DNA of 64,000 bases. Source: Halorubrum coriense DSM 10284. Lineage in GTDB: Archaea; Halobacteriota; Halobacteria; Halobacteriales; Haloferacaceae. A model generated the notes under the pieces. That model was not told where the DNA came from. It worked only from the letters and a program-made list of their open reading frames with translations, and did not search any database. Made by a program: the position numbers and the translations under genes. The stretch lies in contig NZ_AOJL01000011.1 in assembly GCF_000337035.1 (NCBI RefSeq), positions 29,774 to 93,773 on the forward strand, written 5' to 3'. Shown here one piece after another: positions 44,431-53,439 of the stretch. Position 1 is the stretch's first letter, and every line of letters starts with the position of its first letter.

Positions 44431-44618
44431 GGCACGGTAGGGTCCGCGCTCGGCGGTGAAAAAACGCGGTCCTCGTTCGACGCTCCCGTGGCGGTTGTTT
44501 CTCGGCAGCAGTCGATCCGGCGAGAGGCGTTAGTGTCCGCATCTGGGCCTGTGGATATTTAATACGTAAGAATTTCGGTTCAAATATCTCTATCATCCAA
44601 CCGTAAAACAATCTCAAT

Positions 44619-44629
44619 ATTTATTTATC
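44619..44629 (+). promoter_or_regulatory. TATA-like element of the 43-aa peptide gene
   Basis: The AT-rich block ATATTTATTTATCC (44618-44630) ends 16 bases before the ATG at 44646, and its centre lies about 22 bases from it. That spacing puts the transcription start at the start codon, so the mRNA is probably leaderless. The block is embedded in a local low-GC region (44556-44645), unlike the surrounding genes. Confidence 0.5.
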
Positions 44630-44645
44630 CTGATACTTCTCGAAT

Positions 44646-44777
44646 ATGCACGAAAGTGTCGCGGAATACGTGGCAGAGCACCCGAAAATGGCCGGCGTCC
44701 TGTTCACCGCCCTCCTACTGCTGACGCAGGCGGCCCCTGCGGCGGCGAACGCAGCAACCTCAAATCCTGGCCCTTAA
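44646..44777 (+). CDS. 43-aa hydrophobic peptide (DUF7503-like), convergent with CHAT gene
   Basis: A short gene missed by length cut-offs. It starts MHESVAEYVAEHPKMAGV, then has one hydrophobic helix (VLFTALLLLTQAAPAAANA) and a short polar tail ATSNPGP. The helix followed by AAPAAANA could be a signal peptide with a cleavable site, or a single membrane anchor. The pattern (acidic or His-containing start, 'P-K/R-M', membrane helix) resembles small haloarchaeal proteins that I know from memory as DUF7503. The promoter is strong. The last four bases overlap with the stop codon of the CHAT gene. Possible roles: target, pore-forming effector, or chaperone of the CHAT protein; none is shown. Confidence 0.72.
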   Translation: MHESVAEYVAEHPKMAGVLFTALLLLTQAAPAAANAATSNPGP

Positions 44778-46918
44778 TCAAGATTCAAGCTACCAGTCCA
44801 ATTTAACGCGTCTTGATAGAATATCGGTAATAGTTCTAACTGTATAAGATTTGAAACACTTTCTCTGGTAACTTCCTTACATACGACCTTTGAGGGGATG
44901 TAGTAACTACTCTCATCTGTTTCCAAATTCAAAGTGGCAAGTGAACCCTCTCTATGGTGCCCATTCGGGTAGAATTCTGCTGAAATCATATACTCTTCAT
45001 CGTCCGTCTCTGTTAATTCATACACTAGCGCCAGTCCACTCCGACTCTGACAGATCGTCGCCCCTCCATCACCCACCACGATGTACTGGTGGCCCGTAAT
45101 CAGTTCGCGCTTCGCGACGTGGAGCGCGGTCCGGAGATTGAACCCGCTGTTCATCAGGCGGGCGATGATCTGCCCGAGCTTCGTCGCCGGCGAGTTCGCC
45201 ACATCCGAGAGCGTGACGATGCCGCCGCGCGAGCCGCGACAGACGAGCGCCTCGCCCTGCTGGTACGACTGACAGGCGTTGAGCAGGAAGGCGCTGACGC
45301 CGATGTCGAGGTCCGCGTCCGTCAGGTCGAGGTAGCTGTCGGCGCACTGCATCCCGCGGTCGTCGACGTGACCGATGTAGTGGAGGAAGTCAACGTCGGA
45401 CGCGAGCACCTCCCGCATCTCCTCGCGGGAGAGGTCGTGGCGCACCTCGATGTCGAACTGGACCATGTCGCGCAGGCCGTAAAGGTCGGCGACGTCGCCC
45501 TCCTCGCGCATCTGCTCGTCGTTACAGACGACGAGCACAGAGATACGCGACTGCTCGACCTGTCCGGCTTCGAGCCGGCGGTGGTACGCGTCGAGGGTCG
45601 CCTTGTTCGCGTCGAGCGGGACTCCGTCGCCGACCCACGCGTGCTCGACCGTGTCGACCGGCTCCGGCCGCACAAAGTCGGTCTGCGCCCCGACCGCACC
45701 GCGGTCCGCTGACGCGTCCACGCCGCGAGTCACGCTCGCGCCGCCACGGACGAACTCGCCGTCGTCAAGGCCGACGCCGGCGACCGGGGAGCCCCGTCTC
45801 TTCGCCGCCGACGCGCTTCGGTCCGGGCCGCCGAGGAAGCCGACCCCGACGCCCTCGTCGTCCGCGACCGGGGTGACGGTCTCCGGCGAGCGAACGATTG
45901 ACAGCTCGCCGGCGACGAACGGGAGCATCTCAACGTTCTCGGGGTCCGGACGGACGTCGGTCGTCAGGGTCCACTGCGGGAGTTCCGGTTCGACCTCTCG
46001 GAAGGGGACCTCGAGGTACTCGCCGAGCCGCTCCGCGAGCGGGAGGTCGTACAACCGCTCCCAGTTGAGGTCGAGGTCGGTCGTCTCGCGCTCGTGGAGG
46101 TCGACCGGGTAGAACCCCTCCGTCCGGACGAGACAGTCGAGGTGGAACGTCTGGCGGAGCACCTCTGCCGTCCGCGTCTCGAATCCAGGTTCCAGCGGGT
46201 ACATCCAGCCGTCGCCCTCGATCCGCGGGGCGTCGCCGGGGACGACATCGGCGGCGAAGTAGTACGCCAACGAGACCACGGGGTAGAGGTAGCGGTACTC
46301 GGGCGGGACGACGATTCGCGCCCCGCTGTCGACAGGCTCGACCCGCTCCGGCACGCTGAATTCCTTGCCCGGTTCGATGAGCGGCGGGTGCCCCCGGAGA
46401 GTCGGGAACGACCGCTCTGGACTGGTCGTCTGGAGCCCGGAACCGAGCAGCGAGACGGCGTCCATCAGTGCCTCGGGGTCCGTCGGCGTGGTGATCGTCC
46501 CGGCGGGCGTCTGGTGGAACGACCGGAAGCCGAGCCGGACGGTGCCGGCCGTGTCGAGGTCGATCCGGGTGGTCCGGTCGGTCGTCGAGACGGCAAACCC
46601 GGAGTCGAAAGTGAGGTACAGCTTCGTCGGTGCCGGATTGATCCCAACGTGGTACGTCCCGTCGGGCATCGTGTAACAGTCGCCGTGGGTCAGGAGCTCT
46701 CCGTCGCCGGCCCGTGTTTCGACGACCGCGACCCGCGGGATCTCGATCGAGCCGGTCTCGACCGCGACGCTCGCGTCGACCGGGAAGTAGTGGTCCGATT
46801 CCGGACACTGGTGGGGGTGGACGGCCCGGTCGGTGTACACCTCGAACTGGGTGTTCTCGATGTGGTCCGTTACGGTGATCCCGTCGGCCTCGCGCAGCGG
46901 GTCGATGTCGATACTCAT
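44774..46918 (-). CDS. CHAT-domain caspase-like protease
   Basis: A 714-aa protein. The C-terminal third (about 480-700) is a CHAT domain, with catalytic His517 in HYIGHVDDRG and Cys549 in LLNACQSYQQGEALV, followed by SRGGIVTLSDVANSPA, as in caspase-HetF-associated-with-TPR proteases. The N-terminal 250 residues are beta-rich with conserved stretches (YFPVDASVAVETGSIEIPRV; TMPDGTYHVGINPAPTKLYL). Together with a middle part (YRYLYPVVSLAYYFAADVVP) they may act as sensing domain. The last 100 residues are less GC-rich and differ from the rest. ATG 46918 was chosen. It is divergent from the aspartoacylase-like gene and convergent with the micropeptide. CHAT proteases in bacteria act in immunity and cell death. 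Confidence 0.88.
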   Translation of the reverse strand: MSIDIDPLREADGITVTDHIENTQFEVYTDRAVHPHQCPESDHYFPVDASVAVETGSIEIPRVAVVETRAGDGELLTHGDCYTMPDGTYHVGINPAPTKLYLTFDSGFAVSTTDRTTRIDLDTAGTVRLGFRSFHQTPAGTITTPTDPEALMDAVSLLGSGLQTTSPERSFPTLRGHPPLIEPGKEFSVPERVEPVDSGARIVVPPEYRYLYPVVSLAYYFAADVVPGDAPRIEGDGWMYPLEPGFETRTAEVLRQTFHLDCLVRTEGFYPVDLHERETTDLDLNWERLYDLPLAERLGEYLEVPFREVEPELPQWTLTTDVRPDPENVEMLPFVAGELSIVRSPETVTPVADDEGVGVGFLGGPDRSASAAKRRGSPVAGVGLDDGEFVRGGASVTRGVDASADRGAVGAQTDFVRPEPVDTVEHAWVGDGVPLDANKATLDAYHRRLEAGQVEQSRISVLVVCNDEQMREEGDVADLYGLRDMVQFDIEVRHDLSREEMREVLASDVDFLHYIGHVDDRGMQCADSYLDLTDADLDIGVSAFLLNACQSYQQGEALVCRGSRGGIVTLSDVANSPATKLGQIIARLMNSGFNLRTALHVAKRELITGHQYIVVGDGGATICQSRSGLALVYELTETDDEEYMISAEFYPNGHHREGSLATLNLETDESSYYIPSKVVCKEVTRESVSNLIQLELLPIFYQDALNWTGSLNLD

Positions 46919-47068
46919 GGGGACTCGCCGCGGTCGTCGAGACGGACGGGGACCCGTGACGCGGCGGTTGTGGGTACTATTCGTTGAACGATAGCGGCGA
47001 TAAAGCTTGTGTCGGTCGGATCGCCGCGGACCGAACCGATAAAGTCCCGGCCGCCCCACCTCCTCGTA

Positions 47069-48025
47069 ATGATAACGCTGGGAACGGCCCGCGCCTCCCT
47101 AGGCGAGACGGACACGGGCCGTCTCGAAGTAGGGGAGATGCGGGACGGGAGTCCCGTCCGGCTGCCGGTCGCCGTCGTCAACGGCGCGGCCGACGGGCCG
47201 ACGCTGTACGTACAGGCGGTGAGCGACGGTGACGAGCTGAACGGACTGGGCGTCGTCAACCGCGTCGTTCCGCGGCTCGACCCCGCCGAGCTGTCCGGGT
47301 CGGTCCTCGTCGTCGGCATCGTGAACCACTTCGCGTTCCAGGCGGCCGAACATCGCAACCCGGTCGACGACCGGAAGATGAACCGCGGCTACCCCGGCGA
47401 CGCCGACGGCACGACGAGCGAGCGGATCGCCCACGAGACGTTCCAGGTCGCCAAGCGCGCGGACTACATCCTCGACCTCCACCAGGGGTCGACCAGCCGG
47501 ATGATAAACGAGACCCGCGTGCGCTGCGGCGTCCGCCACCGGCTCCACGGCGACTGCCTCGAGCTCGCGAAGGCGTTCGGCTGCGGACACGTCCTCGATA
47601 TCAAGGGGCCGGACGGCCAGCTCGCCCGGGCCGGCCCGGAACACGGCATCCCGACCGTCGACCCTGAACTCGGCGGCTGCGTCGGCTGGGACGAGGAGTC
47701 GATCCGGTACGGCGTCGAGGGTGTGTTCAACGTGCTCCGCCACTACGGGTTCCTCGACGGCGACGCCGCTCTCGACTCGCAGACCCGGGCCCGCGGCTTC
47801 GATCAGTACGGCTCGCCCGCCGGCGGCCTGATCCGCTTCGAGCGCGAACTCGGCGAGCGCGTCTCCGCCGGCGACGTTCTCTTCGACGTGACCGACACCT
47901 TCGGCTCCCTGGAGGCCCGCGTGACCGCGGACGCGGACGGCGTCTTCTGGCGGACGCGCCGGCTCCCGCAGGTGGCCGCGGGCGAGTACGTCTGCTCGAT
48001 AGGGACGAACGTCGACGCGTACTGA
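47069..48025 (+). CDS. Succinylglutamate desuccinylase/aspartoacylase-family protein
   Basis: A 318-aa zinc carboxypeptidase-like enzyme. Zinc and substrate residues are in QAAEHRNPVDDRKMNRGYPG and DYILDLHQGSTSRMINETRV. The C-terminal part has the biotinyl-lipoyl-like barrel (AGGLIRFERELGERVSAGDV, LEARVTADADGVFW) common to this class. It may hydrolyse an amide or deacylate an amino acid. The M14-type fold is certain; the substrate is unknown. The stop codon shares its last base with the thrC start (TGATG), so the two genes form an operon. Confidence 0.9.
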   Translation: MITLGTARASLGETDTGRLEVGEMRDGSPVRLPVAVVNGAADGPTLYVQAVSDGDELNGLGVVNRVVPRLDPAELSGSVLVVGIVNHFAFQAAEHRNPVDDRKMNRGYPGDADGTTSERIAHETFQVAKRADYILDLHQGSTSRMINETRVRCGVRHRLHGDCLELAKAFGCGHVLDIKGPDGQLARAGPEHGIPTVDPELGGCVGWDEESIRYGVEGVFNVLRHYGFLDGDAALDSQTRARGFDQYGSPAGGLIRFERELGERVSAGDVLFDVTDTFGSLEARVTADADGVFWRTRRLPQVAAGEYVCSIGTNVDAY

Positions 48026-49209
48026 TGGGCTCCCCCGACGACCCCGAGCCGACGCCGTCCGGCCCCCGCGAACTCCGCTGTCCCCAGTGCGGCGAGACGT
48101 ACCGCGACCGCTGGCGCTGTCGGTGCGGCGCGCCCCTGAACTTCGCCGACCCGCCGGTGCCCGGGGGCGCGGCCCCCGACCCCGACTCGTTCGACGCGCG
48201 CGACGGCCTGTGGGCGTTCGACGACCTGCTCGCGGTCGGCGACGACCCGTCGGCCCGCGTGACGCTCGGCGAGGGACTGACGCCGCTCGTCGACGCCGAC
48301 GAGGGGCGCGAACCGGTCGCCGGCGCGGGGACCGCGGTCTCTCCGTGGAACGCGTCGTTCAAGCTGGAGTACGTCTTCCCGACCGGCTCGTTCAAGGACC
48401 GCGGCGCGACCGCGACGCTGACGCGGGCCCGCGATCTGGGCGTCGAGCGCGTCGTCGAGGACTCCTCCGGCAACGCGGGGGCCGCGGTCGCGACCTACGC
48501 CGCCCGCGCCGGGATGGCGGCCGAGATCTACGTCCCCGCGGACGCCAAGGAGTCGAAGCTCCGCGCCATCCGGCGCGCCGGTGCCGACCCCGTCCGAGTC
48601 GAGGGGAGTCGACAGGCCGTGACGGACGCGTGCGTCGCGGCGCTCGACGACGGGGAGTCCGCCTGGTACGCCAGCCACGCGTGGAACCCGGCGTTCTTCG
48701 AGGGGACCGCCACGGTCGCCTACGAGATCGCGCTCCGGCGCGGCTGGGACGCCCCGGACGCGGTCGTGACGCCGCTCGGCCACGGGACGCTCTTCCTCGG
48801 CGCGTACCGCGGGTTCAGGCGGCTGAAACGCGCCGGGTGGATCGACGCGGTCCCCCGGCTCTACGGCGCGCAGGCGGCCGGCGTCGCGCCGGTCGTCGAG
48901 GCGCTCCACGGCCCCGAGGCCGCCGCCCCTGACGGAGCGGTCAACGAGGCGGCCGACGGGATCCGGATCACCGAGCCGGTCCGCGGCCGCGAGATCCGCG
49001 ACGCGATCGACGCGACCGGCGGCGACGCGCTCGCGGTCACCGAAGCGGCCGCAACGCGCGAACTCGACCGACTTCACGCCGCCGGCTTCTACACGGAGCC
49101 GACCTGCGCGGTCGCGCCCGCCGCGTTGCGAACCCTCCGCGACCGGGGCGAGATAGCTCCCGACGAGGACGTGGTCGTCCCGCTCACCGGGAGCGGACTG
49201 AAGAACTGA
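48025..49209 (+). CDS. thrC: Threonine synthase
   Basis: A 394-aa PLP enzyme turning O-phosphohomoserine into threonine. It has an N-terminal zinc ribbon (LRCPQCGETYRDRWRCRCGA) and the PLP lysine in TGSFKDRGATATLTRARDL. EDSSGNAGAAVATYAARAGM is the phosphate/substrate loop, and VVTPLGHGTLFLGAYRGFRR binds PLP phosphate. The C-terminus VVVPLTGSGLKN is diagnostic for the family. It is coupled to the aspartoacylase-like gene by TGATG. Annotation is secure; another PLP amino-acid lyase of the same fold is less likely because of the zinc ribbon. Confidence 0.93.
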   Translation: MGSPDDPEPTPSGPRELRCPQCGETYRDRWRCRCGAPLNFADPPVPGGAAPDPDSFDARDGLWAFDDLLAVGDDPSARVTLGEGLTPLVDADEGREPVAGAGTAVSPWNASFKLEYVFPTGSFKDRGATATLTRARDLGVERVVEDSSGNAGAAVATYAARAGMAAEIYVPADAKESKLRAIRRAGADPVRVEGSRQAVTDACVAALDDGESAWYASHAWNPAFFEGTATVAYEIALRRGWDAPDAVVTPLGHGTLFLGAYRGFRRLKRAGWIDAVPRLYGAQAAGVAPVVEALHGPEAAAPDGAVNEAADGIRITEPVRGREIRDAIDATGGDALAVTEAAATRELDRLHAAGFYTEPTCAVAPAALRTLRDRGEIAPDEDVVVPLTGSGLKN

Positions 49210-49289
49210 GGCGGGCGAGCGGGGCGCACGGTCGGCGGCGGACCGGTCGCACCGGTACCACTATTCTGCCGGCGCTCCTCTCTTGGCGC

Positions 49290-50186
49290 ATGGAGGTGCT
49301 CGTCTACGGTGCGGGCGCGCTCGGAAGCCTCGTGGGCGGGCTGCTGGCGCGCGAGCACGACGTGACGCTCGTCGGTCGCGACCCGCACATGCGGCGCATC
49401 CGCGAGGACGGGCTCCGGATCGACGGTCGGGTGGACGCCCACGTCGCTCCCCGGGCGCTCACCGACGGGACGCACCGCGTCGCGGACCTCGCGCTCGTCA
49501 CGACCAAGGCGTACGACACCGACGCGGCGGCACGGGCGCTCGCGACCGGCGAGTACGAGGCGGTCTGCTCGCTCCAGAACGGGCTCACCGAGGAGCGGCT
49601 GGTCGCCGCGCTCGACGCCACGGTCCTCGCGGGCACCGCGAGCTACGGGGCGCGGTTCGCGGAGCCGGGACGGGTCACGTGTACCGGCGTCGGCGAGGTG
49701 GTCGTCGGCCCGCTCTCCGGCGGCGTCGGGCCCGAGGCCGCACGGGTCGGTGCCGCCTTCGAGGCGGCGGGCGTCGAGACGGTCGTGGCCGAGGACATGC
49801 CGACGCGGCGCTTCGAGAAGCTCGCGGTCAACGCCGGCATAAACGGCCCCTCGGCGCTCGCGCGGACGGAGAACGGACCGACGCTCGACGGTCCCGCGGC
49901 CCCGGTCGCTCGCGAGGCCGCCCGCGAGGTCGCCCGCGTCGCTCGGGCGGTCGGGGTCGACCTGCCGGACGACCGGGCTGTCGCGGCCGTCGAGCGCGTC
50001 GCCGCCGACACCGCGGCGAACCGGTCGTCGATGTACGAGGACGTCGCGAAGGGCCGCCGCACCGAGGTCGACGCCATCTACGGCGCGGTCGTGGACCGAG
50101 CCGAGCGCCGCGGCGTGTCGGTGCCGACGTGTCGAACGGTCGGCGCGCTGATCCGCGGCTGGGAAGCGGAGCGCGGACTCCGGTGA
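49290..50186 (+). CDS. panE: 2-dehydropantoate 2-reductase
   Basis: A 298-aa NADPH enzyme reducing ketopantoate to pantoate in coenzyme A synthesis. The nucleotide motif is VYGAGALGSLVGGLLAREHD. TTKAYDTDAAARAL and SLQNGLTEERLVAAL are family motifs, and the active-site lysine is in RRFEKLAVNAGINGPSALAR. The C-terminal domain has SSMYEDVAKGRRTEVDAIYG. In archaea this enzyme may be controlled by CoA (family knowledge). It follows thrC by 80 bases, on the same strand. Confidence 0.93.
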   Translation: MEVLVYGAGALGSLVGGLLAREHDVTLVGRDPHMRRIREDGLRIDGRVDAHVAPRALTDGTHRVADLALVTTKAYDTDAAARALATGEYEAVCSLQNGLTEERLVAALDATVLAGTASYGARFAEPGRVTCTGVGEVVVGPLSGGVGPEAARVGAAFEAAGVETVVAEDMPTRRFEKLAVNAGINGPSALARTENGPTLDGPAAPVAREAAREVARVARAVGVDLPDDRAVAAVERVAADTAANRSSMYEDVAKGRRTEVDAIYGAVVDRAERRGVSVPTCRTVGALIRGWEAERGLR

Positions 50187-50265
50187 CGGGTATACGGTTG
50201 CGACGCTACGGAGCTACAGCGGCTGTTGAAAAATAGGCCGAGGCGTCGTCAGGCTCCGGCGCGGC

Positions 50266-50487
50266 TCAACACCACTCCTCGAGGACGGTCGCGTCGGTCT
50301 CATCGACCGACACCCACGCGTCCTCCCGCGAGACGTCCGCGATGACGAGCTCCGGTCGCGACGACGAGGAGTCGATGGACGCCATCACGTTCGGCGCTTC
50401 CGCGGCGTCGAGCGCCGGGTCCGTCGGCAGCGCCGTCCGACGGCGGTCGGGGTCCGGGTCGTCCCAAGGAGTGGAACTCCGTGACAT
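50266..50487 (-). CDS. Small acidic protein (DUF7556-like)
   Basis: A 73-aa protein ending in VIADVSREDAWVSVDETDAT with VLEEWC at the C-terminus, a haloarchaeal pattern I know as DUF7556. It has no membrane segment or catalytic motif. The interest lies in its promoter: a TATA-like TTTATA lies about 26 bases before the ATG and a perfect palindrome fills the space between them (50490-50506), so its expression is probably tightly controlled. Confidence 0.7.
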   Translation of the reverse strand: MSRSSTPWDDPDPDRRRTALPTDPALDAAEAPNVMASIDSSSSRPELVIADVSREDAWVSVDETDATVLEEWC

Positions 50488-50489
50488 GG

Positions 50490-50506
50490 TTGTGAATAGT
50501 TCACAA
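50490..50506. promoter_or_regulatory. Perfect palindromic operator TTGTGAA-TAG-TTCACAA
   Basis: Seven-base arms with a three-base spacer, right between the minus-strand TATA-like TTTATA (50511-50516) and the ATG at 50487. As the transcript is probably leaderless, the palindrome covers the transcription start area. A dimeric regulator bound here would block initiation. It is AT-rich in a GC-rich setting, which strengthens the case. Confidence 0.65.
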
Positions 50507-50774
50507 TACGTATAAACGTTGCGAACCCGAGCGCGCTCGACCGTCGAATCGGAGATTCACACGACACGAGACCGACGTATCGTCCGCCGGAACGACCTCC
50601 AGACGACGATCCGGCGAAACGTGTCGGCTTCTTCACCGGCTCGCGGAGCGGTGCGAGGGGTCGTCGCAGCCGTCTCGGACGCGCCGTTCCGCCCGCTGAA
50701 CCCCGCTCGGCGCTCCGGCGCTCGGTGACCGTCTCGCCGCACACCTTCGCAGTATACAAGAGGTGTCACGCTGA

Positions 50775-51632
50775 ATGACGGGCATGAACGTCGCAGACGC
50801 CATGACGCCCCGGTCGGAGCTCGTCGTCGTCGAGATCCCCGGGAGCCGGAACGACGTGCTGGAGTACATCCAAGAACACGGCTTCTCGTCGGTCCCGGTC
50901 GTGAAAGACGACGACGGCGACGAGGTGTACCGCGGGCTCGTCACGCGCGACGACCTGATCGACCAGCCGGACGAGGACCAGCTCGCGCTGCTGATGCGCG
51001 AAGTCCCCACCGCGGGGGCCGACGACGACATCGTCGACGCCGCCCGGACGATGGCCACGGAGGGATCGCGCCGCCTCCCCGTGGTCGACGACGATGAGCT
51101 CGTCGGCATCCTCACCGTCACCGACGTGGTGCGGGCCATCGCCCGCGGCGAGGTCGACGGCGAGACCGCGGTGGGCGAGCTCGCGACGCGCGCCGTCAAC
51201 GCGACGTATACCGAGACGCCGCTCACGGTCGCCGAGCGCGAGATCGCGCTCTCCGGCGTCCCGTACGCGGTCGTCCTCGACGGCGACGCCGCCGTCACGG
51301 GGATGCTCACCGAGGTTGACATCCTCGAGGTCGCCCGCGTGGTCGAGGGCGAGGCGAGCACCGGCGACTCGATCGCCGAGGAAGACTCCGAGTGGTCGTG
51401 GGAGGGGATCAAGGCGACGGGCGCGCGCTACCTCCCGACCCGAAACGTTGAGATCCCGGCGGAGGCCGTCCGCCACTTCATGACCGAGGACCTCATCACG
51501 GTCAACGCCACGCGGACGGCCAAGGAGGTCGCACAGGAGCTCATCAGCAACGACATCGAGCAGGTCCCGCTCGTCTCGGGCACGGAGCTGGACGGGATCG
51601 TCCGGGACGTGGACCTGCTGGAGGGGCTGTAG
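50775..51632 (+). CDS. CBS-domain protein
   Basis: A 285-aa protein with four CBS motifs in two Bateman modules: MNVADAMTPRSELVVVEIPG, ALLMREVPTAGADDDIVDAA, LATRAVNATYTETPLTVAER and RHFMTEDLITVNATRTAKEV. Each ends with a 'GI..D' element (DELVGILTVTDVVRAI; GIVRDVDLLEGL). Such proteins bind AMP, ATP or SAM and regulate partners. The stop codon is directly followed by the glycyl-tRNA synthetase ATG (51633), a linkage suggesting a regulatory or stress-related tie. ATG 50775 or the ATG nine bases on are both possible starts. Confidence 0.92.
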   Translation: MTGMNVADAMTPRSELVVVEIPGSRNDVLEYIQEHGFSSVPVVKDDDGDEVYRGLVTRDDLIDQPDEDQLALLMREVPTAGADDDIVDAARTMATEGSRRLPVVDDDELVGILTVTDVVRAIARGEVDGETAVGELATRAVNATYTETPLTVAEREIALSGVPYAVVLDGDAAVTGMLTEVDILEVARVVEGEASTGDSIAEEDSEWSWEGIKATGARYLPTRNVEIPAEAVRHFMTEDLITVNATRTAKEVAQELISNDIEQVPLVSGTELDGIVRDVDLLEGL

Positions 51633-53435
51633 ATGGCGGCGGACGCGCTCGCCGAGCTCGCGAAGCGTCGCGGCTTCTTCTTCGGGTCGAACGGCGCGTA
51701 CGGCGGGACGGCCGGCTTCTACACGTTCGGGCCGCAGGGCGCGGCGCTCAAGCGGAACGTCGAGGACGCGTGGCGCGACCGGTTCACCATCCGCGAGGGG
51801 AACCGCGAGATCGAGGCCCCGACGGTGATGCCGGAGGCCGTGTTCGAGGCGTCCGGCCACCTGGAGGGGTTCGACGACATGCTCGTCGAGTGCCCCGAGT
51901 GCGGCAAGTCTCACCGCGCCGACCACCTCGTCGAGGACGCCACGGACGTCGAGGACGCGGAGGCACTCCCCGGGGAGGCGGTCGCCGAGCTCATCGCCGA
52001 CAACGGGATCGCCTGTCCCGCCTGCGGCACCGAACTGGCCGGCCAGCCGGTGGAGGCGTTCAACCTCATGTTCGCGACCGACATCGGGCCCGGCGACGCC
52101 CAACCGGGCTACCTCCGCCCGGAGACCGCGCAGGGGATCTTCGTGGAGTTCCCGCGGCTGAAGGAGTACGCCCGCGGGAACCTCCCGTTCGGGATCACCC
52201 AGATTGGCCCGGCCTACCGCAACGAGATCTCGCCGCGCGGCGGGCTCCTCCGCCTCCGCGAGTTCACGCAGGCCGAGCTGGAGCAGTTCATCGACCCCGA
52301 GGAGGACGAGCCGCCGCTCGACCGCGTGCGGGACGTGGAGGTCCGCCTGTACCCCGCGACCGAACAGGAGGCCGACGACGGCGACTACCTCGACACGACG
52401 GTCGGCGAGGCGGTCGACGAGGGCGTCATCGGCTCCCCGTGGGTCGGCTACTACCTCGGCGTCGCACAGGAGTGGTACGAGCGGGTCGGCGTCGACCTCG
52501 ACCGCTTCCGCTTCCGCCAGCACCTCGCCGGCGAGCGCGCCCACTACGCCGCGGACTGCTGGGACGCCGAGAGCGAGGTCGACGGCGACTGGATCGAGAT
52601 CGCCGGCTTCGCGTACCGCGGCGACTACGACCTCTCGAAGCACGACGAGTACGGCGACGACGCGTTCACGGTGTTCAAGCGGTACGACGAGCCGAAGACG
52701 GTCGAGCGCGCCGCGGTCGACCCCGACATGTCCGTGCTCGGGCCGGAGTTCGGCGGCGACGCGGCCGCGGTCGCCGAGGCGCTGGAAACCCTCGCGGAGC
52801 GCGACCCCGACGCCTTCGACGCCGAGACGGTCGAGGTGACGGTGGGCGAGGGCGACGACGTGGAGACTCACGCGGTCGACGTCGACGTCGCGAACTTCGC
52901 CGTCGAGGAGGTGACCGAGAGCGGCGAGCACATCATCCCCCACGTCGTCGAGCCCTCGTTCGGCGTCGGCCGCACGGTTCAGACGCTGCTCGCGCACGCC
53001 TACAGTGAGGACGAGGTCGACGGCGAGTCGCGGACGTACCTCTCGCTCGAACCCGAGGTCGCGCCGCAGGACGCGGCCGTCTTCCCGCTGGTGACGAACG
53101 ACGACCGCCTGACTGCGCTCGCCGACGAGGTGGCGGCCGACCTGCGGGCCGCCGGGCTCGCGGTCGCGTACGACGACTCCGGCTCGATCGGTCGCCGCTA
53201 CCGCCGGCAGGACGAGGTCGGCACCCCGTTCTGCGTCACGGTCGACCGCGACGGGATCGAGGGCGACGGGCCCGACACCGTCACGCTCCGCGAGCGCGAC
53301 TCCGCGGCGCAGGTCCGGATCCCGGTCGCGGCCCTCGCCGACGAGCTGACCGCGCTCCGGGAGGGCGAACCGTTCGCGTCGGTCGCCGACCGGTACGACG
53401 CGGTCGATACCGACGTCGAGACGGCGGGGAACTGA
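51633..53435 (+). CDS. glyS: Glycyl-tRNA synthetase
   Basis: A 600-aa class II synthetase of the archaeal/eukaryal alpha2 type. It starts with AELAKRRGFFFGSNGAYGGT. The zinc-finger insert has CPECGKSH and CPACGTEL. Motif 2 is YLRPETAQGIFVEFPRL with FGITQIGPAYRNEISPRGG. Motif 3 is HIIPHVVEPSFGVGRTVQTL, and the anticodon-binding domain is near residues 460-560 (DAAVFPLVTNDDRLTALADE; DDSGSIGRRYRRQDEVGTPF). It charges tRNA-Gly. It is one operon with the CBS gene and the dolichol-kinase-like gene. Confidence 0.97.
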   Translation: MAADALAELAKRRGFFFGSNGAYGGTAGFYTFGPQGAALKRNVEDAWRDRFTIREGNREIEAPTVMPEAVFEASGHLEGFDDMLVECPECGKSHRADHLVEDATDVEDAEALPGEAVAELIADNGIACPACGTELAGQPVEAFNLMFATDIGPGDAQPGYLRPETAQGIFVEFPRLKEYARGNLPFGITQIGPAYRNEISPRGGLLRLREFTQAELEQFIDPEEDEPPLDRVRDVEVRLYPATEQEADDGDYLDTTVGEAVDEGVIGSPWVGYYLGVAQEWYERVGVDLDRFRFRQHLAGERAHYAADCWDAESEVDGDWIEIAGFAYRGDYDLSKHDEYGDDAFTVFKRYDEPKTVERAAVDPDMSVLGPEFGGDAAAVAEALETLAERDPDAFDAETVEVTVGEGDDVETHAVDVDVANFAVEEVTESGEHIIPHVVEPSFGVGRTVQTLLAHAYSEDEVDGESRTYLSLEPEVAPQDAAVFPLVTNDDRLTALADEVAADLRAAGLAVAYDDSGSIGRRYRRQDEVGTPFCVTVDRDGIEGDGPDTVTLRERDSAAQVRIPVAALADELTALREGEPFASVADRYDAVDTDVETAGN

Positions 53436-53439
53436 GGGG

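Noticed and set aside
44774..46918. Annotating the CHAT gene as a gasdermin-activating protease with a gasdermin partner
   Set aside because: No gasdermin-like gene is visible next to it. The only close partner is the 43-aa peptide, far too short for a gasdermin.
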